NCBI GenBank assembly: GCA_019448385.1
Contig: JAGTXO010000016.1
Span: 310,001-374,000, forward strand
Direction: 5' to 3'
DNA: 64,000 nucleotides
From: Diacronema lutheri
Lineage: Eukaryota; Haptophyta; Pavlovophyceae; Pavlovales; Pavlovaceae
Below the pieces are notes generated by a model. The model saw nothing but the letters and a program-made list of their open reading frames with translations. It had not been told where the DNA came from and did no database searches. The first letter of the stretch is position 1, and each line of letters opens with the position of its first letter. The position numbers were made by a program, and so were the translations under genes. Below are positions 11,451 through 20,891 of this stretch, one piece after another.

Positions 11451-11522
11451 CCTTCTTTCCACTATCTTCCAAACGCACCCGTCCGCGCCTGTTGAGGATA
11501 GAACCGGAGCGCGTGGAGGGAG

Positions 11523-12504
11523 ATGCTCGGCGCGCCGTCAGACATCCACGACCTGCCCGAGTGCCCGGCGGTCGTCGCATTGCCGACATCCGACCCCCCC
11601 GCCATGGCCGACGAGCTTCCTGGCGACGACTCTGAGCGCGACGCGGCTGCGCATGCGCGCAAGTCGCGCCAAAACTTCTCAGCCACGCAGCTCGCCATCC
11701 TCGAGTGCGTCTTCAACACGACGCCGCTCCCACGCAAGGCCGTGCGAGCTCAGCTTGCCGAGCAGCTCGCTCTCCCCCACCGGTCTGTCCAGGTTTGGTT
11801 CCAAAACCGGTGTGCGGCGCGGCGCGCGCGCATGGAGCGCGGCCAGCGCACGAGCGCACGCGCGGCTGCATTGGGGCGCGGCGTGCGCGCGGCCGCGCGC
11901 TGACGCGCGCACGCGCCGCGCATGCCCCGCGTGCCGTTTTGCGCGCAGGCGGCAGAAGTGGAAAACCACCTACCGGGCGACGCTCATGTCGGCCGTGCAG
12001 CAGCAGCAGCAGGAGCAGCAGCAGCAGCAGCAGCAGACGGCGACCGCGCCGGGCGCGGGCGCGCAGACCTCGCCAAACGGCGTGGCGGCGGGCGCGCCGG
12101 CGAGCCTACCGGCGCCCGGCACCACGTCGGCGGGCGCGCCTGCCGCCGCCCCCGCCGCCGCGCACACGGGCTCGATGGCGCAACTGCAGCGCCGATGGCA
12201 GGAGCAATGGGGGGCGCACGTCCACGCGCAGCTCGCGCTGCAGCAGCAGCAGCAGCAGCAGTTCATGCGCTCGCAGGAAGGGAACAGTGGTCACAGCGCC
12301 AACGCAGCCTGTGCGAAGGCCGCGCCGCCGCCCGCCGTGCCGCCCGCGACCGTTGCCGGAGCGCAGCCTGACGCGCCCGCGATAGCGCCTGACGTTGGCG
12401 AGAGCACGGCGGCGTGCGAGGGCCTGCTGCTGCTCTCCAGCTTTGCGCAGGTGGAGGCGAGCCACTGTCAACACGCATCGGGCCTCAGCTCGGCGCCCGC
12501 TTGA
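11523..12504 (+). CDS. Homeobox transcription factor with polyglutamine tract
   Basis: 280 residues from two exons, 11523-11809 and 11949-12504. The intron falls inside helix 3 and splicing yields VQVWFQNRRQKWKTTYR, the invariant recognition helix. The homeodomain occupies residues about 45-103 (RKSRQNFSATQLAILECVF, then PLPRKAVRAQLAEQLALPHR). It has the canonical 60-residue spacing, so it is not a TALE type. Downstream are two glutamine runs (encoded near 11998-12037 and 12241-12261) and Ala/Pro-rich sequence. The ATG at 11604 has a better context (GCCATGG) and is an alternative start 27 codons in. DNA binding in the nucleus is expected; targets are unknown. Class cannot be assigned by eye. 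Confidence 0.9.
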
Positions 12505-12871
12505 GAGCTGAGACGCCGGCGCGCCGGCGCGCGCGCCAGCCGGTAGCGCGCCACGCGGCCGGCGCGGTCATGTGCCCGCCCGGGCCCTCTCAAGCCGCAT
12601 GCCCATTCATGCTTAATTTCATGGTCATGAGGGGGGAGCTCGCGCGGCGTCGCGCGGAGTGCGGGTGCTCCTCCGGGAGCGCGCAGCCGCGCACGGCTAA
12701 ATCCGGCCAGTTTGGGCGCACAATATGCCTGACGAGCCGGTTGGCGCGGAAGATGAATTGAACACGATTTCGTCCACTCACCGCCGTGCCTTTAAATTTC
12801 GTCAATCATTTTTGACCGTACACGCGCGCCGGGCGAAGTTCGTCGATTTTTGAAATTCAGCGTCTCGGCGC
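12505..12871. other. Convergent intergenic region (homeobox / SERCA)
   Basis: 367 bp between two stop codons. The right half (about 12730-12870) is markedly less GC-rich than its surroundings. No exon is recognisable. Two U-rich patches resembling Sm sites (about 12807 and 12845-12853) are noted, but nothing else supports an snRNA. Confidence 0.4.
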
Positions 12872-15312
12872 CTAAACGCGCGCAGCTGAGTGGCGCGCGC
12901 GCTTGCGCTGCACGAGCTTGAGCGCCTCATCGAGCAGCACGACGGGCAGCGACCACGCAAGCACGACGCGCCAATCGTCCAGCCGGAGCGGCCGCAGGTT
13001 GAAGATGGCCGCCAGCTGCGGCGTGTACACGATCGCGCAGTGCAGCAGCACCTGCGCGCCCAAGCCGCCGACGCGCGGCGCGCGCGCGCCGCGCGAACGC
13101 GCGGTGAGCGGGTGCGCCACGCCAACGCCCAATACACACCGCGCGCGCTCGCGCGCGCTCGCGGGCGCGCGCCTGTGCGAGCATGCCGACGCCGAGGTAC
13201 GGGTTGCTCCATGGCCGCACGGTCAGTAACGACTGGGTCTCACTTAGCGCGCAGAAAGCGCGCACGCATTCGACGACGACAAGCACCTGCGCGCGGCGCG
13301 CCGCGCGCGCGAAGAGATGGTGAAGGGGGAAGGGGGCGCGGCGCGGTGCGCACGGTCGATGGCGATGGCGTCGCGACGCGGTCGTACTCCCCGCATCGCC
13401 CGATGGCGTCGCAACGGACGTTCAAGGCGATGCGGTCGTACTCCCCGCATCGCCCGTTGCGCATCGGCGCGCGCGGCGCGCGGCGCGCGGCGCGCGGCGC
13501 GGCGCGTACGGAAAGCGCCATCGACGACGCCTTTGCGCGCGCGTCGCTCCGCTCGCCGAAGAGCGCGCACGCGCCGAGGGCGGCGCTTGCGGCCGCCGCG
13601 CCCGCCGCGCCCGCCGCGCCCGCCGCGCCCGCCGCGCTCAGCAGCGCGCCGCCTGCGGCCTTGGCGGCGCCTTCGGCCGCGGCCGCGACGCTGCCCGCCG
13701 CCGCGCCCGCTGCCGCGCCCGCTGCCTCGACCGCAGCCTTGCCCGCCCCCTTGGCCGCCCACTCGGCCGCCCTGCCCGCGGCCGAGCCGGGCGTGCCGCC
13801 GCCCGCCGGCACCCACTGCTTGCAGTTGGCCCAGTCGAGCAGATCGACGAAACCCACGTCCTGCTCGCGCGCGTACGTGTGCGCGAAGGCGCCGACGCAC
13901 GCGCAGCCGATGTACAGGCCGGTGAGCGCGAGGCGTAGGAGCGTGAACGGCGGCAGGAGGGACTCGTTGTATCCCCGCGGTTTCTGCGTCATCAGGCCCT
14001 TCTCCGCGCGGTTGAAGCCGAGTGCGGTCGCGGGTGGGCCGTCGGTTACAAGGTTGACCCACAGCAGCTGCAGCGGCGACAGGATGTCGGGCAGCCCGAG
14101 CAGCGACGAGATGAGGATTGCGACCACCTCGCCAATATTGCACGTGATCAAGTAATGGATGAAGGCCTGAAAAAAATTGCGCAGAAGACAAGCGCGCGCG
14201 CCTCGCCACGCGTGAGTGGCGCACGCGCAGGGAGGCGGAAACAGTCGCCGCGGCGGAGGCGGCGGAGGCGCGCGCGCGCGCCTTCATGTTGGCGTAGATT
14301 GATCGACCCTCCTCCACCGCCGCGACGATCGTCGCAAAGTTGTCGTCGGCGAGCACAATATCAGCCGCCTCCTTCGAGACCTCCGTGCCGGAGATGCCCA
14401 TGGCGATGCCGATGGCGGCCTGGCGGAGGGCGGGCGCGTCATTGACGCCGTCGCCCGTCATCGCCGTCACCTCGCCCAGCCTGTTGAGCATGCGCACGAG
14501 GCGCTGCTTGTCCGCCGGCTCGGCGCGGCAGAAGACGAGGTTGCCCGACCGAAGCAGCGCCGTCTGCTGGCCGTCGGGAAGCGCGAAGAAGGCCTTGCCC
14601 GTGAACGTCCACGCCTCGAGCGGATCGCCCGGCGCGAAGATCCCCACGTCCTTGGCGACCGCCTGCGCCGTCTCTTTCGAGTCGCCCGTGATCATGATGA
14701 CGCGGATGCCCGCCGCGCGGCACGCGCTGATCGCGCCGCCGACGCTCGGGCGCGGCGGGTCGCGGATCCCGACGAGGCCGAGGAAGGTGAGGCCCGACTC
14801 GACGTCGGCGAAGCGCGCCGGCTCGCGCAGCAGCCGCGCCGCGCGCGCGTCGGCCGAGCCGTCGTGCGACGCGAGCGCGCCGAGCGCGCGCGCGGGCTTG
14901 GACGCGAGCGCGATGCAGCGAAGCGCCGCCTTGCCCATCGCCGAGTACGCGGCGACGATCGCGTCGCGCGCGGCGGGCTCGAGGCGCGCGGAGCCGCCGT
15001 CGGGCAGCCGCACGTGCGTGCACCGCGCAAGCACCGAGTCGGGCGCACCCTTGACGAGCAGCCGCGCGCACGCGCCGCGTGCGCCCACGTCGCGCACGAG
15101 GGCCGACTTCGACTTGCGCGCGCGCGTGAACTCGAGCGTGGCGAGCTTGAGCACGGCGCGGCGCGGGTCGTTCGGGATCGCGGCGGGCCCCGCGTCCGCC
15201 GGGTCGGGCCGTCTACCGCCCACCGATGCCATCTGACGGTTGAGCTTGCCAACGAGTGCGAGGAGGGCTGCCTCTGTGGGCTCGCCCGTCGCGCAGACCG
15301 GCTCGCTCTGCG

Positions 15313-15347
<35 letters not shown>

Positions 15348-16765
15348 CCGCCGCTCGCCGCCGCCGCCGCCTTGGCCGCCGCGTCCTGCAGGTCGGCGTC
15401 GTTCGACAGCGCCGCGCACTCGGCCAGCTCGCGCACGCCGCGGCACGCCGCGTCGCCCGCCGACAGGCCGTCGACCATGCCGTCCGTCGTGGCGTACGAA
15501 CGCCCAGAGACGTCGTGGAAGAGGAGCGGCGTGCCGTCCTTGGACGCGCTCGGCCGCACGAGCCGCACGACCGTCATCTGCCCCGTCGTCAGCGTGCCCG
15601 TCTTGTCTGTGCAAATGACGGTGGTGCAGCCAAGGGTCTCGACGGACGGCAGCTTCCGCACGATCGCGCGCCGCTGCGCCATCCGGCGCGTGCCGAGGGA
15701 GAGGCAGAGCGTAATCACGGCGGGCAGGCCCTCGGGGATCGCCGCCACGCCGAGCGCCACCGACCGCTTGAAGTGGTGCAGCGCGCCGCGCCAGAGCACG
15801 CCGCCGTGCGCGTCGGACGCGAAGCGTGGCGCGGAGAGGGCGAAAACGCCTACACATATTCCGCCAATCATCCACGTGAGCTGGCGGCCAAAGGCGTCGA
15901 GCTTGCGCGCGAGCGGCGTGTCCGCCTCCTCTAGCCCCGCCTCCTCCACGCCACGCTGGATGCACCCAATCTCCGTCGCCATCCCCGTCCGGACGACGAG
16001 CGCGAGCGCCGCACCGGACGCGACCATCGTCGACGCGTGCAGCACGCTCGAGCGCGCGGCGAGTGGCGCGGTAGGCGAGACGGGCGGCTCGGCCTTCTCG
16101 ACGGTAGACGACTCGCCCGTCAGCGACGCCTCGTCCGCGCGCATGGTCGTCGTGCGCAGCTGCAGCACGCGGCAGTCGGCGGCGACGCGGTCGCCCGTCC
16201 GCACCTCAATTACGTCGCCTGGCACGAGGTCGCGCGCGGGCAGGTCGTCGATCCAGACGCCGTCGCGGAGGCAGCGAGCGCGCGCGGGCGTGAGGCGCTT
16301 GAGTGCCTCCACCGCACCCTGCGCCGAGCGCTGCTGCCATACGCCCACCACCGCGTTGAGCGCGAGGATGGAGAGGATGACGCACGGCTCGACCCAGCCG
16401 TGCTCCTCGCGCTCGACGAGCGCGAGCGCCATCGAGACAGCGGCGGTGGCGAGGAGCACCTTGACGAGCGAGTCGTCAAACTGCGCGAGGAACAAGCGCC
16501 ACAGCGGCGTCGCCTTCGCCGCGCGCAGCTCGTTGCGCCCGTACGCCGCGCGCGCAGCGTCGACCGCGGCCGCGTCGAGCCCGCGCGCCGCGCTCGCGCC
16601 GAGCTCCGCGACGCACTCGGGGGCGGGGCGCGCGTGGAAGGGGCGCGGTTCGTCGCCCAGCGTCGGCTTGATCGGCACGGCCGCCTCGCCGCCGCGCCGG
16701 CCGAACGGCGGCCGCCCGCCGAACGCGCCCGTCGCCGCGAGTGCGACGAAAAAGATCGTGCGCAT
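12872..16765 (-). CDS. SERCA-like P2A-type Ca2+-ATPase with alanine-rich insertion
   Basis: 1144 residues from four exons: 16765-14282, 14166-13510, 13286-13173, 13051-12872. Introns 1 and 3 begin with GC and end with AG; intron 2 is GT-AG. All junctions match SERCA alignment (ANMK/AFIHYLI, SSMALS/VLVVVEC, GMLAQ/VLLHCAIVY). ATG at 16765 follows a GTG in the same frame. Seen motifs: DEASLTGESSTVEK (A domain), AAIPEGLPAVITLCLSLGTR (calcium-site helix M4), ICTDKTGTLTTGQM with phosphorylated Asp at about residue 387, MITGDSKETAQA, and MTGDGVNDAPALRQAAIGIA. Unusual: an Ala/Gly-rich insertion of about 80 residues late in the protein, encoded near 13530-13800, in a loop between the last membrane helices. 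It pumps cytosolic calcium into the ER or a related store. ATG lies 36 bp from the divergent GT47 gene. Confidence 0.94.
13378..13456. repeat. 25-bp direct repeat in SERCA intron 2
   Basis: A 25-bp unit (begins GCGGTCGTACTCCCC) is present identically at 13378-13402 and 13432-13456, a 54-bp period, with GATGGCGTCGC also repeated. It lies within intron 2 (13287-13509) of the calcium-pump gene and looks like a small tandem duplication. Confidence 0.85.
13590..13632. repeat. Nine-base tandem repeat (GCCGCGCCC) coding Ala-Gly
   Basis: About five tandem copies of a 9-mer encode a Gly-Ala-Ala array inside the alanine-rich insertion of the calcium pump. Replication slippage is the likely origin of the insertion. 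Confidence 0.7.
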
Positions 16766-16801
16766 CACCCTTCAGCACCCTGTGCCTCTTTTAAAAAGGC
16801 G
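16766..16801. promoter_or_regulatory. 36-bp divergent promoter gap with TTTTAAAA
   Basis: The whole space between the ATGs of the SERCA-like gene (minus) and the GT47 gene (plus) is 36 bp. It contains TTTTAAAA at 16789-16796. Either the start sites lie inside the opposite gene, or 5' UTRs are almost absent. Confidence 0.5.
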
Positions 16802-18493
16802 ATGGCCGGGTGGTTCGCGCCGATCGCGATGCACGCCGCGCTGCACGCGGCGGCGGCGGCGGCGGCTCGGCCTACGTGGTGCGACCACTCGGCGCCGCGC
16901 CCGCGCGTGCACGTGTATGACCTGCCCCTCGAATTCCGCCGACCCGGCAACAACTGGCGCGGCCCGCCGCTCGTCATCCGCCGGCTGCAAGCGTCGGCCT
17001 TCCACGAGCGCGATGGCCGCTGCGCCGACTTCTTCCTGCTGCCGCACTTTGGCGGGAAGCCGGACGAGCCCAAGGTGATCCGCATGTTCGCGCACGTCGC
17101 GCGCGCGTGGCCGTATTGGAATGCCACTGTAACCGAGCGCCGCGCGCGGCACATCATGCAGCTGCCGTGCGACCACGGCCCCTTTGACTGCAACTTTGAG
17201 CGGCCGGTTGAGCCGGGCAAGCAGCCGCTCAGCGCGCTCGGGATCAATCCTGCCGACCCGGACCGCCTCGTCCTCTTCTTTGTCTTCAACGGCGCCGCCG
17301 ACCGACGCACCCGCTTCGCGCACGGCACGGACGTGCGGCTGCCAACGCCTCACAAGCACCTGTGCGGCCCGCTCTGCAGCTACCACCTCGCCGAGCTGCG
17401 CGAGCTCTCGCCATGGGCGCGCCCGCCCGGCGCCGCGCGCAATGCCGAGCTCGAGCGCCCGCGCCCCATCAAGTTCTTTTGGGCCGGCTCGAGCCGCCAC
17501 ACGGGCGACGCGCGCGCCCTCCTTCTCAGCAACTGGGAGGGCAAGAGTGGCTGGCGTGTCATCCGGCTCGGCGCGCGCTCGCCGGCCGCCGCGGCAGTCG
17601 CCACCGCCGCTGTCGCCGCCGCCGCGCTACGCAAGGCGAAGACCCGGCCGGTGGGCACGCGCGGCGCGCTCGACTCCATCGCCCGGCTGCGCCGCAAGCA
17701 ACAGCTGCGTGAGGCGCTCAGCGCCGCCCGTCCGTCCGGCGCGCGCGCGTCGCGCGGCTTTACGCCGTCGGAGGCATACGCCGGGCCGCCGGTCGCATTG
17801 CGCGCTCGACATGATGGTGTGGCCGCGCCCGACGCTCCCGTCGTCACCACCGCCTCGCTCGCAACTCTGCGCGGCGACGCGGCTGGGTGGCCGCCGAGTA
17901 GCCGGGCGGCGCGCCGGCTCGGCGCGCGTGCACGCCAGAGGCGCCTCTACGCGCCGCCGGCGCCGCGCAAGGGCGCGCTGCCGCCCGACGCCGTGGCCAC
18001 CGTTGGCACCGTGCGCGCGCCCGCGCGCCCCAACCTCGCGCGCGAAATGGCTGCAGCCGACTTTTGCGGCTCGCCGCCCGGTTGGGACTTTGGCGATTCT
18101 GACCGGTACCTGCCCGCGGTGCTGCTCGGGTGCATCCCGGTCTTCTTCTCACGGCACGAGTACCGGCCGCTCGAGGAGGTGATTGCGTGGGACGAAGTCT
18201 CGTTGCGCGTCAGCGTCGAGGACGTTGAGCGCCTTGACGAGATCCTCGCCGCGGTGCCGGCCGCGCGGGTCGTGCGGATGCGCCGCGCGATGGCGGCGGT
18301 GTGGGAGCGGCTGCTCTACTCGAGCTACGCGCCGTCGTTCGAGACGCTCGGCAACGACTTTCACGAGTTCAACTTCGGGCCGCGCCGGCCAAACGTCACG
18401 AGCTACCTCGGCGAGGACGGCTCGCGCGACGCGTTTGCCGGCATTATGGACGTGCTGCGCGCGCGTGTGCAGGCGTGGGAGCGGGCAGGCTGA
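16802..18493 (+). CDS. Exostosin-like glycosyltransferase (GT47 family)
   Basis: 563 residues, single exon, ATG at 16802. A short hydrophobic alanine-rich N-terminus (APIAMHAALHAAAAAAA) is a signal peptide or signal anchor. The exostosin fold is recognised by VHVYDLPLEF at the start, CADFFLLPHFG, ARAWPYWNATV, IKFFWAGSS, and the C-terminal donor-site region ADFCGSPPGWDFGDSDRYLP, ALLGCIPVFFSRHEYRPLEE, WDEVSLRVSVEDVERLDEIL. A poorly conserved Ala/Arg-rich insertion of about 150 residues (about 265-415) separates the two halves; no splice sites were needed to keep the frame. GT47 enzymes build cell-wall or proteoglycan glycans in the Golgi. The acceptor is unknown. Confidence 0.85.
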   Translation: MAGWFAPIAMHAALHAAAAAAARPTWCDHSAPRPRVHVYDLPLEFRRPGNNWRGPPLVIRRLQASAFHERDGRCADFFLLPHFGGKPDEPKVIRMFAHVARAWPYWNATVTERRARHIMQLPCDHGPFDCNFERPVEPGKQPLSALGINPADPDRLVLFFVFNGAADRRTRFAHGTDVRLPTPHKHLCGPLCSYHLAELRELSPWARPPGAARNAELERPRPIKFFWAGSSRHTGDARALLLSNWEGKSGWRVIRLGARSPAAAAVATAAVAAAALRKAKTRPVGTRGALDSIARLRRKQQLREALSAARPSGARASRGFTPSEAYAGPPVALRARHDGVAAPDAPVVTTASLATLRGDAAGWPPSSRAARRLGARARQRRLYAPPAPRKGALPPDAVATVGTVRAPARPNLAREMAAADFCGSPPGWDFGDSDRYLPAVLLGCIPVFFSRHEYRPLEEVIAWDEVSLRVSVEDVERLDEILAAVPAARVVRMRRAMAAVWERLLYSSYAPSFETLGNDFHEFNFGPRRPNVTSYLGEDGSRDAFAGIMDVLRARVQAWERAG

Positions 18494-18582
18494 CTGCGAG
18501 GAAGTTCTCGTTTCGCCCTCCTTGCAAGCACGACGCGCCAATTGTCCAAGCCCGAAGAGATGCTACGAGCGGCGGGTGCGTG

Positions 18583-19887
18583 TCAGCCATTCATACGCAT
18601 CTCCTTCAGCATCTGCAGCGAGTTGGTCACATCCTTGGTCGATCGATGCTCGTGGCCGAGCTGCTCGGCGTAGATCTCGAGCGCGCCGTCGATCAGCTCC
18701 TCCGCGCGCGCGTACTCGCCCTGCAGCTGGTGCAGCAGCCCGAGGATGTACTCCGCCTCGCCCGTCGCAATGTTCCGCTCGCCGACGCACTCGACCCGCC
18801 GTTTGCGGACCTCCTTCAGCATCTCGACGCCGGCCGAGCGCATCGCCTCGTCGACGCCGCCGGGCGCGAGGCCCGAGACGCCCGGCGACTGCGCGACCGT
18901 CTCGGGCGCGTACAGCAGCCGTGTCGCCGTCTTGTACCTGCCGCGCGCGCGGCGTCGACCGGACCGGCGGCAGGATGGACGCTCGTCGAGCAGCGGCTCG
19001 GGCGCGCTCAGCCGCGCGGCGTGCGGCGCGGCAGCGCCGCTGGCGCGCACGCGCACGCACCGCCGCGCGCGCGGACTCGCCTCCACGCGCGCGCCGCGCG
19101 CGCGCACACACCAGATGTCAACGACCTTGTCGAAGAAGGCGAGCGCCGGCTCGACGCGCTCGAGCGCGAAGAAGCAAGCGCCCATTTCAAAGTAGCCGCC
19201 CGAGGTGTGCACGTGCTCCGGGCCAAACTGGAGGGAAGAGTGGTACACATCGTCCGCCAGGTGGCGTAGCGCGTCCTCGAAGCGCCCCTGCGACGCGTAG
19301 AGCTTGCCAAAGTTGCGGCGGAGCGTCGAGCGGAGCGCATCCGACGCCTGTGGGTTCTTCACGAGCACCCAGTTGGCGAGAGTGAGGAACTGCTCGGCCT
19401 GCGGGAAGCGGCGCGCGCCCAGGTTCGCCTCGGCGAGTAGCAGGTGCGCGCTCACCAGCTCGAGCTTCCCGTCGCCGTATACCTCGGTGAGGAGCTGGAG
19501 CGCGTACACGGCCGCCGGGATCGCCAGGTGGAAGTCACCACGCACGCACGATTTGCTCGCCTCGGATTGGCAGAGGCCGATCAGGCGCATCCGCGTTGCA
19601 TTCGCCTCCGCAAGCTGCGCCGCGCGCTCGTCCGCGCCGATCGCCGGCTTGTCGTTGCGCAGCGCGCCGACCACGTGCACGACGTTCTTCATGATGCCCT
19701 CCCACGCGTTGGCCGCATGCTCGCGCGTGGCATAATAGAGAGTGGCGTAGGGCGAGACAAGCATCACCTGCGCGGGAAGCCCCGTCAGCTCACACCTGTG
19801 CTGCACGCCTTTCGCCGAAGCCAGCGTGTTCACCTTCTCGATGCGGTACGACGCGTTCTCCGGCCGCGACAAGCCAAACTCCGCCAT
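18583..19887 (-). CDS. ZMYND12: ZMYND12-like TPR protein with degenerate MYND finger
   Basis: 376 residues from exons 19887-19112 and 18937-18583; splicing gives FFDKVVDIWYKTATRLL. The TPR body matches animal ZMYND12 closely: DFHLAIPAAVYALQLLTEVY, ELVSAHLLLAEANLGARRF, RRNFGKLYASQGRFEDALRH, and FGPEHVHTSGGYFEMG. Length is similar to human ZMYND12 (about 365). In the N-terminal part, where the MYND zinc finger should be (RCELTGLPAQVMLVSPYATL), only one of the expected cysteines remains, so zinc binding is unlikely. ZMYND12 works in the ciliary axoneme with TTC29 in other organisms; that role is family knowledge. An upstream in-frame ATG at 19929 is an alternative start. It is divergent from the next gene with 69 bp between ATGs. 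Confidence 0.82.
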   Translation of the reverse strand: MAEFGLSRPENASYRIEKVNTLASAKGVQHRCELTGLPAQVMLVSPYATLYYATREHAANAWEGIMKNVVHVVGALRNDKPAIGADERAAQLAEANATRMRLIGLCQSEASKSCVRGDFHLAIPAAVYALQLLTEVYGDGKLELVSAHLLLAEANLGARRFPQAEQFLTLANWVLVKNPQASDALRSTLRRNFGKLYASQGRFEDALRHLADDVYHSSLQFGPEHVHTSGGYFEMGACFFALERVEPALAFFDKVVDIWCVRARGARVEASPRARRCVRVRASGAAAPHAARLSAPEPLLDERPSCRRSGRRRARGRYKTATRLLYAPETVAQSPGVSGLAPGGVDEAMRSAGVEMLKEVRKRRVECVGERNIATGEAEYILGLLHQLQGEYARAEELIDGALEIYAEQLGHEHRSTKDVTNSLQMLKEMRMNG

Positions 19888-19956
19888 CGCCGCGGCAGAA
19901 ACGGCCAAACTTCGACCCCCATCGGCCATCTCCCTTTTTTGAACCCGCGCCCGGCC

Positions 19957-20763
19957 ATGGCCGTGGACGTCGACCTCACGTCGCCGGTCGTTGGGGCACG
20001 GCGGCATCTACAGGCAGGCGTCGAGTGCGACGAGAACCACGACGGATCTGCCGCGGCACCCTCGCGCACGCGTGCGCGCCTTATGCACCGCGAAGCACCG
20101 GCCTCCAACCGCCGCGCGCCGCCGCGTGGGCGGGCGGGCGACGGGTCGGCCACGACGCGCGCCTCGCCCGCACGCCCGCCAGCTTCAGGAGCTGCACGGG
20201 CGCGCGAGCGTGCATGCGGCGCTCATGTTGCGCCTCGCATTGCTTCACAGTCAGCGGCGAGCGTCGCGGAGCTTTTCAGCGGCGAGCCGGGCGGCGCTGC
20301 GAGCGATGGCGCCGCGGGCGAATTCGCCCGGCCGTGGAGCGCGCAGTGCGCGGGCGAAGCGGTCGCGCGGCCACGTGCCAAGCGCAAGGTGGCTGCGCCG
20401 GCCGTGCGGCGGCAGCGCGCCGCCAATGCACTCGAGCCGCACGCGGGCGCGACAGCGCGACCACTCGCGGACGGCGCCGCGCCAGAGCTGACCGAGGCGG
20501 CTGAGGCGCGCAAGGCGCGCGCGTCGTGGCCGCGCATCGACGCTGCCGACGAGCTGCGCGCGCGTGCGCGCGCGTGGCTGGTCGCCGACGCGGCGCTGTA
20601 CGAGCGCCTGCTCGTGTTTGAAACCGTTGACCTCGCGCTCATCATGAGTGCTCTGCAGGTGGGCGCCGACACGGCGCGCGTGCGCGCGCGCCTCAGCCGG
20701 CCGGTTGTGTGCGCGCTGCTCGACGGATGGGGCGTCTCGTACCAGTGCCGCTGGCGCGCGTGA
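19957..20763 (+). CDS. SLX4 C-terminal-domain-like protein
   Basis: 268 residues, single exon, ATG at 19957 (GCCATGG context). The first 190 residues are low-complexity Ala/Arg/Pro. The last 70 (199-268) form a compact helical domain: ELRARARAWLVADAALYERL, LVFETVDLALIMSALQ, PVVCALLDGWGVSYQC. This pattern resembles the SLX4 C-terminal domain that binds the SLX1 nuclease (hydrophobic residues followed by LLDxxGI/V). If right, the protein is a small scaffold for a structure-specific endonuclease in the nucleus, lacking the UBZ, BTB and SAP parts of large SLX4 proteins. The family call rests on remembered similarity only. An intron near 20060-20230 cannot be excluded. Confidence 0.5.
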   Translation: MAVDVDLTSPVVGARRHLQAGVECDENHDGSAAAPSRTRARLMHREAPASNRRAPPRGRAGDGSATTRASPARPPASGAARARERACGAHVAPRIASQSAASVAELFSGEPGGAASDGAAGEFARPWSAQCAGEAVARPRAKRKVAAPAVRRQRAANALEPHAGATARPLADGAAPELTEAAEARKARASWPRIDAADELRARARAWLVADAALYERLLVFETVDLALIMSALQVGADTARVRARLSRPVVCALLDGWGVSYQCRWRA

Positions 20764-20891
20764 CCATGACGTGCGCGAGAGCATGATTGTCCTGGCGCTG
20801 GACTCTTGACTCAGAGTCTGTGTCACAAAGTGGATTGAACTGGCACGGGGAGCACCGGCGGGAGCCCGTTGCCGCCTTTTCTGCGCTCATC

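Noticed and set aside
12800-12855. Two Sm-site-like patches (around 12807 and GATTTTTGA at 12845-12853) suggesting an snRNA gene
   Set aside because: No U1, U2, U4, U5 or U6 signature and no convincing flanking hairpins were found, so an RNA gene cannot be supported.
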